Source: a virus. From it: 24,968 nt of DNA. A program made the position numbers and the translations under genes. Every line of letters starts with the position of its first letter. Position 1 is the first letter of the stretch. Positions 1 through 6,228 of the stretch are shown piece after piece. The stretch covers positions 1-24,968 of IMG/VR virus record IMGVR_UViG_3300010885_057220; one strand, written 5' to 3'. The notes under the pieces were generated by a model, which saw only the letters and a list, made by a program, of their open reading frames with translations, did not search any database and had not been told where the DNA came from.

Positions 1-315
1 GAAGGAATGGAAATGTTTCCTACTCTTGTTAAAACTCAGAGTGGTGGTAAGGGGCCGATTTATCTTGCTTCGGTTCTTGTGCAACTTAGTACGAAGAACG
101 AGAAAACTAGTGACAATCCTAATGAACAATCTGTGGCTATTGCCCATAATATTTCAGGTGTTACGCTAGGTGCAATGACTGTAAAGAACCGCTTTGTACC
201 ATCTTATCTTAAGACAGAGCTTTATCTTAATTTTAAAACCGGTCTAGATAAGCATGCCGGACTTTTTGAAATTGCTGAAGCGTTGGCGTTATTGAAAAAC
301 CTGGACGTACAGTAA
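1..315 (+). CDS. uvsX: UvsX/RecA-like recombinase, C-terminal part (5' end outside window)
   Basis: This is the 3' part of a strand-exchange recombinase; the reading frame is open from base 1, so the gene begins upstream. The segment with EMFPT, then SGGKG, the basic stretch VKNRFVPSY and the ending GLDKHAGLFEIAEA corresponds to the C-terminal half of the RecA/UvsX core. There is no ATP-binding site here, since that lies upstream. UvsX pairs single-stranded ends with duplex DNA for repair and recombination-dependent replication. The frame stops at 313-315 after residues that no longer resemble RecA. The overlapping -1 frame, from about 279 onward, continues the expected family sequence (VGVIEKPGRTVMYKGESLG). 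The gene is therefore interrupted by a -1 shift around 279-300. The helicase gene follows directly, as in T4 (uvsX-40-41). Confidence 0.75.
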   Translation, partial: EGMEMFPTLVKTQSGGKGPIYLASVLVQLSTKNEKTSDNPNEQSVAIAHNISGVTLGAMTVKNRFVPSYLKTELYLNFKTGLDKHAGLFEIAEALALLKNLDVQ

Positions 316-476
316 TGTATAAAGGAGAAAGTCTTGGTTATAGAAAAGATCTCGAAAAAGATCCTAAATTCTGGGAAAAGATTATGCCAGAATTAGAAAA
401 AGTCTTACAAGAGAAACTTTGCTATGGCACTAGTTCTACAGTAGATATTGAAGAAGAAGTCGATAATATCGAATAA
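315..476 (+). CDS. 53-aa ORF that reads as the displaced C-terminal tail of UvsX
   Basis: An ATG overlapping the previous stop (TAATG) opens a 53-codon frame whose own stop overlaps the helicase ATG in the same TAATG arrangement. The product starts MYKGESLGYRKDLEKD, continues with FWEKIMPELEKV, and ends in an acidic tail. This matches the end of RecA-type proteins, where IEKxGxxYxYKGExxG is followed by a helical segment and an acidic tail. Upstream of the ATG the same frame stays open back to 279 and reads VGVIEKPGRTV, exactly what should follow the UvsX frame. It is most likely the frameshifted UvsX C-terminus. It could instead be translated separately by reinitiation at TAATG. An independent gene at the T4 gene-40 position is less likely. 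Confidence 0.6.
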   Translation: MYKGESLGYRKDLEKDPKFWEKIMPELEKVLQEKLCYGTSSTVDIEEEVDNIE

Positions 477-1825
477 TGTCTAATCCAGAACCTGGTAAAC
501 TCGATCTCGATTATTACGAGAACATTATTCTTTTTAACTCTCTTCTTAGTCAAGAATACCTATCATCAATTATTGAATATGCTGATCCCGCTTACTTTAA
601 TGATAAAAGCATTCAAACAGTTTTTAAGTGCATTGCTGCATTCTTTATTGAACGCGGAGCAGTGCCTTCAACTACTGAAATTAAATCAAGACTCACAACC
701 GACGAAGAAAGAAGATCGTTTAACGAAGTAGTAACACGTTTTAAAGAGCTCGATACAAAGTTTAATAAAGAAGAGCTTCTTAATAATACAGAAAGGTTTT
801 TAAAAGAAAGATGTTTGTATAAAACAATTGTTGATACTGCTGAGAAGTATTCACAAGGTAAAGTAGATCCTGAAACTACTTTAAAGGAGTTTGAAAAGGC
901 TTATAATATTAACCTCGGTGAGGATATGGGTCATTGGTATTTTGAAGAGGTAGATAATCATATTCAAGAACTTACAAAAATTTATAATCCTATTCCAACA
1001 GGATGGAAATTCTTAGATGAAAAGCTAGAGGGTGGTTTATTTCCTAAAACGTTAACTTGTTTAGTAGGTCAGGTAAATATTGGTAAGAGTATTTTCCTAG
1101 GTAATATTGCCGCTAATATGGTTATGAAGAATAAGAACGTACTTCTTATTTCATTAGAAATGTCTGAGTTTATGTACTCAAAGAGAATTAGTGCACAACT
1201 CACTCAGATACCTCATAATAGTCTTAAATTATATACTGATGAACTTAAACAACAGATCTCTCATATTGAGAGACAACTAGAAAGTAAACTTGTTGTTAAA
1301 GAATATGCTCCTAAAACTATTACAGTTAGACATATTGATGGTTATATTTCTAAACTAGCACATAAAGGCTTTAAACCTGAAGTAATAGTTATTGACTATA
1401 TTAATCTTTTAAAGCCTCCTACAAAGAATTTAAATTCGTACGAGTCAGTTAAAGAAACTGCAGAACAATTAAGAGCTTTATCCTTTAAATATAATATACC
1501 TATTGTTACTGCCTCTCAGCTTAATCGAGGAGCATTTAATACAGCTAGTCCTGGTATGGAAGGTATTTCAGAGAGTATTGGTCTAGCGGCAACATGCGAT
1601 GTAATTTGTTCGTTGTGGCAAGAGGAAGAAGATAAGGAACTCGGTATTATCAATCTCGGAATGCAAAAAAATAGATTTGGTGCTAATTTTGGTAGTTGTG
1701 CTTTTAGAGTTAAATACGAAACATTAACACTTAACGAAGTTAATCCGGATCATTTTTCAGCGGAAAATCCGCAACAAACAGTTTCTGATGCACAAAGCAC
1801 TTTAGAAAGATTATCTGAACCTTGA
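476..1825 (+). CDS. 41: replicative DNA helicase, DnaB/gp41-like
   Basis: A 449-residue helicase close in length to T4 gp41. It is a hexameric ring motor that unwinds the fork on the lagging strand and works with primase. Visible motifs are a Walker A GQVNIGKS at about residues 198-205, a following LISLEMS (about 224-230), Walker B VIVIDYINLL with Asp at about 307, the sensor-like TASQLNRG near 345-352, and a finger-like QKNRFG near 397-402. The N-terminal about 150 residues are helical, as in DnaB N-terminal domains. The ATG overlaps the preceding stop (TAATG), so it is probably translationally coupled to the recombinase. No Shine-Dalgarno sequence precedes it. The family is clear; orthology to gp41 follows from similarity and position. 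Confidence 0.9.
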   Translation: MSNPEPGKLDLDYYENIILFNSLLSQEYLSSIIEYADPAYFNDKSIQTVFKCIAAFFIERGAVPSTTEIKSRLTTDEERRSFNEVVTRFKELDTKFNKEELLNNTERFLKERCLYKTIVDTAEKYSQGKVDPETTLKEFEKAYNINLGEDMGHWYFEEVDNHIQELTKIYNPIPTGWKFLDEKLEGGLFPKTLTCLVGQVNIGKSIFLGNIAANMVMKNKNVLLISLEMSEFMYSKRISAQLTQIPHNSLKLYTDELKQQISHIERQLESKLVVKEYAPKTITVRHIDGYISKLAHKGFKPEVIVIDYINLLKPPTKNLNSYESVKETAEQLRALSFKYNIPIVTASQLNRGAFNTASPGMEGISESIGLAATCDVICSLWQEEEDKELGIINLGMQKNRFGANFGSCAFRVKYETLTLNEVNPDHFSAENPQQTVSDAQSTLERLSEP

Positions 1826-1828
1826 TAA

Positions 1829-2173
1829 ATGTTACAATATGTAGTAAATACTCTACATATGTTTAATGAGAAAGTATTAGGTGACTTTATATCTAAAAAT
1901 GATCCTTTAAGACAGATTTGTACAAAAGAGTACATTTTAGGTGTTTTTAAATTTGGGTCGTTTTTATCCATTTTACATAATAAAAGATTAAACCCATCTT
2001 CAATTTTTGTTTTAATTTTAGAAAATAAAGAAATAAGAGATCTGTTTGTAGAAGTTACTCATTCTGAAAATGCAAAAGATGCTCTACTTAATCTCTTGCA
2101 ACTTTACCCACCGCTATTAAAATCAAAAAATACTAAACGGCTCTTTAAAAAATCAATAACCAGTAAAAAGTGA
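1829..2173 (+). CDS. hypothetical protein, 114 aa, between helicase and helicase loader
   Basis: I do not recognise this protein. It is small, mostly helical in appearance, with a hydrophobic middle (GVFKFGSFLSIL, SSIFVLIL) and a strongly basic C-terminus rich in Lys. The ATG lies 3 nt after the helicase stop, and the TGA overlaps the GTG start of the gp59-like gene (GTGA), so translation is probably coupled on both sides. In T4 the gene just before and overlapping gene 59 is gene 33, the late-transcription co-activator, of similar size. However, I do not see gp33 hallmarks: gp33 ends in a hydrophobic clamp-binding motif, whereas this one ends SKK. The function remains unknown. Confidence 0.6.
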   Translation: MLQYVVNTLHMFNEKVLGDFISKNDPLRQICTKEYILGVFKFGSFLSILHNKRLNPSSIFVLILENKEIRDLFVEVTHSENAKDALLNLLQLYPPLLKSKNTKRLFKKSITSKK

Positions 2174-2424
2174 CAAAATTAGAAGAACGCATTTACAATA
2201 AACATTTAGCAGTATCTCGTTCTTTGCGTAATAAACCTTTTAAACTTAAAAGTGACTTTAGTGGCTTTGAAGAAAATGCAAAGTACGTTCCCATTAAAAG
2301 ATTAGCAGTATTTTTTAACAAGTATCCTGATATTAGTATGGATACATATTTTATAGCACCTTATAAGCTTTATCCTGATACAAATTACTTTGATTTAAAT
2401 TATTTTCTTCACCTAGAGCTTTAA
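2170..2424 (+). CDS. 59: gp59-like helicase loader, N-terminal segment (frame 1 of 3)
   Basis: Starts with GTG overlapping the upstream TGA. The 84 residues look like the N-terminal domain of T4 gp59: the order of the YNKHL, LRNKPF, IKRLAVFFNKYPD and MDTYFIA segments parallels gp59, which loads gp41 helicase onto gp32-coated forks and D-loops. The frame stops at 2422-2424. The -1 frame, open from 2394, continues the homologous text (FSSPRALKAYTVYKQQL). A U UUA AAU heptamer lies in the correct register at 2394-2400, and a TTTT run follows at 2403-2406. If two -1 changes are allowed, the whole gene 2170-2836 encodes 222 residues, against 217 for T4 gp59. The position just upstream of gp32 matches T4 (33-59-32). 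Confidence 0.6.
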   Translation: MTKLEERIYNKHLAVSRSLRNKPFKLKSDFSGFEENAKYVPIKRLAVFFNKYPDISMDTYFIAPYKLYPDTNYFDLNYFLHLEL

Positions 2425-2435
2425 AAGCTTATACA

Positions 2436-2696
2436 GTGTACAAACAACAGCTTAAACAATTATCACCTGATAGTCAATTACCTGAAGTAAAAGAGTCAAT
2501 TGTTTTTATAACGAAGTTTTGTTTAGAACATAAAATTCAATTGCACGATTACCCAACATTTAATTTAAAAGGTATGGCTCCTGAATGGGTATATCATTTA
2601 AAAAATAATAAAATAAATCCATACTCTCTTATGGAATTTACCGGCATTTTATCTTATATAAATGAGATGCCTTTTACGAAAAAGAGTTATTACTAG
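2436..2696 (+). CDS. 59: gp59-like helicase loader, central and C-terminal-domain segment (frame 2 of 3)
   Basis: An 86-residue frame with a possible GTG start 11 nt after the previous stop. The same frame is already open from 2394, where it encodes FSSPRALKAYTV, so the GTG need not be a real start. The text KESIVFITKFCLEHKIQL followed by EWVYHLKNNKINPYSLMEF parallels the gp59 C-terminal domain (there a SSYIFKLLQSNIISFETF-type segment). The frame ends at TAG 2694-2696 after MPFTKKSYY. The -1 frame, open from 2666, continues with YEKELLLGNFGKSFLDYK. The second switch region contains a TTTT run (2672-2675) and G AAA AAG (2678-2684). It is either a broken gene, a sequence error, or frameshifted translation. 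Confidence 0.55.
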   Translation: MYKQQLKQLSPDSQLPEVKESIVFITKFCLEHKIQLHDYPTFNLKGMAPEWVYHLKNNKINPYSLMEFTGILSYINEMPFTKKSYY

Positions 2697-2836
2697 GAAA
2701 TTTTGGTAAAAGCTTTTTAGATTATAAATCGAAATACAACTGTTCTAAAGAACTTAAACCCTTCTTAAACACAGCTTTTGAGAAACTAAAATTTTTTATA
2801 GATAAAACCTTGAACTCTTTAAAATCATCCGTATAA
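2666..2836 (+). pseudogene. 59: gp59-like helicase loader, C-terminal fragment without a start codon (frame 3 of 3)
   Basis: An open frame running from just after a TGA at 2663-2665 to TAA 2834-2836, with no ATG, GTG or TTG start. Its text (ELLLGNFGKSFLDYKSKY, then ELKPFLNTAFEKLKFFID) parallels the end of T4 gp59 (KLKAYRKILN...FIETVK). It fills what would otherwise be a 190-base gap before gp32. It can only be expressed as a -1 continuation of the preceding frame, around 2666-2693. The labelling as pseudogene is provisional, because a programmed frameshift or a missing T in the sequence is equally compatible. Confidence 0.5.
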
Positions 2837-2837
2837 T
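2810..2837 (+). promoter_or_regulatory. candidate sigma70-type promoter for gp32
   Basis: TTGAAC (2810-2815), a 16-nt spacer and a perfect TATAAT (2832-2837). It lies inside the end of the gp59 reading frame and about 48 nt before the gp32 ATG. A strong separate promoter is expected for gp32, which is needed in stoichiometric amounts. Confidence 0.5.
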
Positions 2838-2885
2838 ACAAACAAATAAACAACCCTACATATAACCCATACAAAACAAATAACT
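2832..2885 (+). promoter_or_regulatory. G-free A/C-rich leader of gp32
   Basis: From 2832 to the ATG no G occurs; the stretch is A- and C-rich and so cannot form stable structure. T4 gp32 represses its own translation by binding an unstructured leader. A similar role here is an inference from composition and position. There is no Shine-Dalgarno sequence. Confidence 0.4.
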
Positions 2886-3782
2886 ATGACATTTAGCAAA
2901 AATATATTCGCCGAAATTAAAGCCTCACTCTCGAACAAGAGTGATAATTCATATAAGGACATCATGAAGTTCGAGTCCGGTAAGACCTATCTCGTACGTC
3001 TTGTCCCTAACGTTAACGAACCAAAGAAGACCATCTACAATTACAAGCATCACTCTTGGAAGAGTCATTCTAACGGTCAGTTTATTACCTCACTCTGCCC
3101 AAGTACTCACGGAGAGTTATGCCCGATTGATTCTTATGTCATGAAGACATACAATACAGGTACCGAAGAAGAGAAGAAGAAGCTTGGAGAGGTTTCTCGT
3201 AAGGAGAATTGGATGGTAAATGCTTATGTTATTACCGATCCTACTAACCCTGAAAACGAAGGTAAGGTTAAGGTTATTCGCTACGGTAAGGAGCTTGCAA
3301 AGATTATTACTAGTGCAATTGATGGAGATGATTCTTCTGAATTTGGCGATAAGATCTTTGATGTAGCTAATGGTAGCACTCTTCGTATTAAGTGTGAAGC
3401 CCGTGCTGGTGCAGCAAATTCCAGAACGTTCGTTACATACGCTTCGTCTAAGTTCTTGTCACCATCTAAGCTTGATGGTTTTGACGATGCTAAGCTTCAA
3501 ACAGTCTATCAAGGTATTTTTGACCTTGAGAAGTTTAACAAGGCTAAGACCTCTACTGAACTACAACGTCTTCTTGATCAGCATTTCTTCTGTATTCAAG
3601 ACGTAACAAGTGAAGAGGAAGTAGATGAAGATACTGTACCTGAACCGGTCACAGCTAAGCCTACTAAGGCGGATATTGTCAATAGTGTTTTTGAAGGAGT
3701 TGCCGAAGCTAAGGCTCCAACCCCATCACCTGCTGTAGATGATACCGATGCAAAACTTAAAGAACTACTTGCTGGACTCTAA
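2886..3782 (+). CDS. 32: single-stranded DNA-binding protein, gp32-like
   Basis: 298 residues, against 301 for T4 gp32. It coats ssDNA at forks and recombination intermediates and organises gp59, gp41 and UvsX. The layout matches: a short basic N-terminus for cooperative binding, a core starting MKFESGKTYLVRLVPN (about 27-42), a zinc-site region with His 55/56, CPSTHGELCPID (about 71-82), and a C-terminal acidic Pro/Ala-rich tail ending DDTDAKLKELLAGL that in T4 recruits partners. The last zinc-ligand Cys of the usual CPxC is Asp (CPID), so the metal site may be altered or lost. Codon use is richer in AAG, GGT and C-ending codons than in the baseplate genes, consistent with high expression. 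Confidence 0.9.
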   Translation: MTFSKNIFAEIKASLSNKSDNSYKDIMKFESGKTYLVRLVPNVNEPKKTIYNYKHHSWKSHSNGQFITSLCPSTHGELCPIDSYVMKTYNTGTEEEKKKLGEVSRKENWMVNAYVITDPTNPENEGKVKVIRYGKELAKIITSAIDGDDSSEFGDKIFDVANGSTLRIKCEARAGAANSRTFVTYASSKFLSPSKLDGFDDAKLQTVYQGIFDLEKFNKAKTSTELQRLLDQHFFCIQDVTSEEEVDEDTVPEPVTAKPTKADIVNSVFEGVAEAKAPTPSPAVDDTDAKLKELLAGL

Positions 3783-3807
3783 AATATTAGCAACTATACT
3801 CAAATTT

Positions 3808-4641
3808 ATGCCTAGAATCAAAACTAACGCCGATATCCCCGACATTCAGAATACTGTTGACGGGTTCCCTAAGAAGTATATCCCTAAGGTTGGTACCCGA
3901 GATGCAACGCTTCCCGTTAAGATCATTCGTAAGGATGGCACGGTGAACGAAGGCTCTGGTAAGTTCAGTATGTATACCGATCTCACTCCTGAGAATAAAG
4001 GTACAAATATGAGCCGTTATCGTATCCTTATTGAGGAGGTTGTAGCAAAGGATGGATACTTTGTTCATGAAGTTATTAAGGATCTTCTTCATGAGTGTAA
4101 GTCCAGACTTAAGTCTGATAACGCTTATGTAAAGATTAAGTTTGACTACTTCCTTAAGCGTCTAGCCCCTGTATCTAAGGTAGAGTCTCATATGGACTAT
4201 CGCGCTAATATGGAAGGCAGGCTTGTTGATGGTAAAGAGAGACTCTATCTTACCGTTCACGTTATGTACGCTTCTCTTTGCCCTTGCTCGAAAGAGATCA
4301 GTGATTACGGAGCTCATAATCAACGTTCAGTAGCTGACGTTACTGTTGAGCTTGATGAGTCAAAGGGCATTATGTGGATTGAAGAGATTATCGATATTGT
4401 TGAGAAGTGCTCTTCAGCCCCGATTATTAATGCTCTTAAGCGTGTAGACGAAGCTTATCAGACTGAGCTTATGTATGAGAATCCAGTCTTCGTTGAAGAT
4501 ATGGTTCGTAAGGTAGCTGTTGAGCTTGATAAGGAGCTTGATAACCGTATTAAGGATTACTCGGTAGTTGTTAATCACTACGAGTCCATTCACACCGCCG
4601 TTGCCGTTGCAGTTATTAACGCAGGCAGAGAATTAAAGTAA
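3808..4641 (+). CDS. folE2: GTP cyclohydrolase IB (FolE2/COG1469 family)
   Basis: 277 residues from the ATG at 3808. An in-frame ATG at 3739 lies inside gp32 and is not needed, and the family begins at MPRIKTNADIPDIQNT. The enzyme converts GTP to 7,8-dihydroneopterin triphosphate, the first step toward folate and toward 7-deazaguanines (queuosine, archaeosine and phage DNA base modifications). The diagnostic motif SLCPCSKEISDYGAHNQRS is present: Cys158 corresponds to the catalytic/metal Cys and His170 to the metal His 12 residues on. LKRVDE and YENPVFVEDMVRKVA follow. Two usually conserved spots differ: MSR is preceded by GTN rather than GTH, and SIH is followed by TAV rather than NHD/PHD. 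It sits between gp32 and the clamp, with codon use like gp32. Confidence 0.9.
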   Translation: MPRIKTNADIPDIQNTVDGFPKKYIPKVGTRDATLPVKIIRKDGTVNEGSGKFSMYTDLTPENKGTNMSRYRILIEEVVAKDGYFVHEVIKDLLHECKSRLKSDNAYVKIKFDYFLKRLAPVSKVESHMDYRANMEGRLVDGKERLYLTVHVMYASLCPCSKEISDYGAHNQRSVADVTVELDESKGIMWIEEIIDIVEKCSSAPIINALKRVDEAYQTELMYENPVFVEDMVRKVAVELDKELDNRIKDYSVVVNHYESIHTAVAVAVINAGRELK

Positions 4642-4642
4642 T

Positions 4643-5101
4643 ATGGCCGTATCCGAAGAGCAATTAGCAGCAGCCATTATGGCTAAGATTACAGGCAACA
4701 ATCTTCAAAGGATTGATGAAAGTTCTGTAACTCAGGGTATGACTGCTCCTGCTAATAGATTAGACCCAATGAGCTTTGTAAGACAGACAAGCCCTACAGG
4801 TCCCTCTCTGCAGCAAGTTCAAATGATGGAACAGCTTAATAAAGCAGCAGAGCAAATGTATCCGTTGCCATCAGACCCTACATCAGCCCCGGTACCTACA
4901 GTAATTGCTTCGATGCCTTCCCCTATTGGTGTAACACCTACAGCACCAGCACCTCAACAAATTGATTTATCTGTTCTTACAAGAGAAGATGTACAATCAA
5001 TTCGTTCTCAGTTGGAAAAGACTAACGCTACACTTACGAAAATGGCCGGTATGTTAGGCAAGGTGTTTGCAACCTTTACAGAAAAAAATAAAAACTTGTA
5101 A
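4643..5101 (+). CDS. hypothetical protein with Pro-rich linker, 152 aa
   Basis: I do not recognise this protein. The ATG begins 1 nt after the FolE2 stop (TAATATG). Visible architecture: an N-terminal helix (SEEQLAAAIMAKITG), a Gln/Met-rich middle (VQMMEQLNKAAEQM), a disordered Pro/Ala/Thr linker (about 75-107), and a C-terminal heptad-like helix (DVQSIRSQLEKTNATLTKMAGMLGKVFATF). This could be an adaptor or oligomerising protein. Its place between gp32/FolE2 and the sliding clamp suggests it belongs to the replication operon. The function is unknown. Confidence 0.6.
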   Translation: MAVSEEQLAAAIMAKITGNNLQRIDESSVTQGMTAPANRLDPMSFVRQTSPTGPSLQQVQMMEQLNKAAEQMYPLPSDPTSAPVPTVIASMPSPIGVTPTAPAPQQIDLSVLTREDVQSIRSQLEKTNATLTKMAGMLGKVFATFTEKNKNL

Positions 5102-5104
5102 CAA

Positions 5105-5842
5105 GTGTCTTTTAAACTAACATTAAACAAAGAACTTTTTGTACAAAAGTTTTTGTTACCTATTAGTAAATTAGCTGATAATGTATCGTTAATACCTGAA
5201 GGTGATGAGCTTTATTCTGTTTGTTCTTCTCAAGATGGTAGTATAGTTTTATTAGCTACATTAAAATTAGATACTACCCTTGACGGTATTGTTAGAATTA
5301 ATTTACCTGATGTTAAGAAGTTTGTAAGACTTCTTGAGTGTATAGAGGATAATAATATTGAACTTACTTTAGAAGATAATCATATAAAGTATAATACATC
5401 TAATTTTAAGTTCAATTACTTCTTACTTGAAGATAGTTACATGCAGAGGTGTCCGGTAAACCCTACAAAGATTAAATCCTTAAAATACGATTCAGGGTTT
5501 TTACTACCTAATACAAAATTTAATGAAGTATTAAAAGGTAGCTCAATAGCTACAGATTCTGATAAGCTTTATTTTTATACAAAAAATGAAGAAGTATACG
5601 CTGAACTAAACGATTACGAAAGACAGAATATCAACAATCTTACATATCTTGTTACTGATAAGTTTGTTGGAGAACCTATTAAGAATGTTCTTCCGCTTAA
5701 TTTAGAAAATATACGTATGCTTGCCGGCCTTCGTGTTGATAGCATTACTGTTAAAATTAACAATACTTTAAAGGTAACACTTTTTGAAGTAGAAGATCGT
5801 AACGTTAATATAAAATTTGTTATATCTGCGCTGGTAAAATAG
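5105..5842 (+). CDS. 45: DNA polymerase sliding clamp, gp45-like
   Basis: 245 residues, slightly longer than T4 gp45 (228). The trimeric clamp tethers the polymerase to DNA and in T4 also activates late transcription through gp33/gp55. The sequence shows the repeating beta-alpha pattern of clamps: an N-terminal FVQKFLLPISKLADNVSLIPEGDELYSVCSS, a strand-rich middle with IELTLEDNHIKYNTSNFKFNYFLLED, and a second domain ending in the DRNVNIKFVISALVK strand. The start is GTG three nt after the previous stop; no ATG lies near it in frame. The clamp loader ATPase subunit (gp44) is encoded 15 kb away on the other strand; gp62 was not seen in this window. Confidence 0.8.
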   Translation: MSFKLTLNKELFVQKFLLPISKLADNVSLIPEGDELYSVCSSQDGSIVLLATLKLDTTLDGIVRINLPDVKKFVRLLECIEDNNIELTLEDNHIKYNTSNFKFNYFLLEDSYMQRCPVNPTKIKSLKYDSGFLLPNTKFNEVLKGSSIATDSDKLYFYTKNEEVYAELNDYERQNINNLTYLVTDKFVGEPIKNVLPLNLENIRMLAGLRVDSITVKINNTLKVTLFEVEDRNVNIKFVISALVK

Positions 5843-5867
5843 TAAAGTACTAATTAAATTAAATTAT

Positions 5868-6218
5868 ATGTCAAACAAATTAACTACACTAGGATATACT
5901 CTCAAAAGGTTACGTGATAGTGGATATTACGCACATAGGCTTTTTACAGAATATAATCAAACCGATCCCCGTGCTTGGTCAATTGTTATTGACCCAGGTG
6001 TATCATCTATTTTTTGTACATGTTATGTTAATGACCCTTTTCTTGATGAATCGTATTTTGAATTATTTGATGGAGGACAATTTATACCAGGCCGTTTAAA
6101 AATTAAAACAAGCTCATTTGAGGTTCTTGTTGAGCATCTTGTTAAATACAACATAAACAATAAGGCTTCTGGGTATATACAAAAATCAAGTTCACCTTCT
6201 TCCCTGCATAAAGAATAA
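5868..6218 (+). CDS. conserved-looking hypothetical protein, 116 aa
   Basis: A small globular-looking protein of mixed alpha/beta pattern: TLGYTLKRLRDSGYYAHRLF, then DPRAWSIVIDPGVSSIFCTCY, FELFDGGQFIPGRLKI, and a helix SSFEVLVEHLVKYNI. It is reminiscent of unnamed small proteins of T4-like phages, but I cannot assign a function. It follows the clamp after 25 nt of A/T-rich DNA and precedes a late promoter box, so it marks the end of the replication block. The C-terminal 15 residues are Ser/Lys-rich and probably flexible. Confidence 0.6.
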   Translation: MSNKLTTLGYTLKRLRDSGYYAHRLFTEYNQTDPRAWSIVIDPGVSSIFCTCYVNDPFLDESYFELFDGGQFIPGRLKIKTSSFEVLVEHLVKYNINNKASGYIQKSSSPSSLHKE

Positions 6219-6221
6219 ATA
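6215..6221 (+). promoter_or_regulatory. T4-late-type promoter box ATAAATA
   Basis: ATAAATA, 7 nt before the ATG at 6229, overlapping the end of the upstream gene. If T4 geometry applies, transcription would begin within a few bases of the start codon. Confidence 0.5.
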
Positions 6222-6228
6222 TCTATGT

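Noticed and set aside
3795-3800. TATACT as a promoter for folE2
   Set aside because: A -10-like hexamer 7 nt before the ATG but no matching -35; co-transcription with gp32 is enough to explain expression.
3739-3807. Longer FolE2 with 23 extra N-terminal residues
   Set aside because: The extension lies mainly in the gp32 3' end in another frame, and the family begins at the ATG at 3808.
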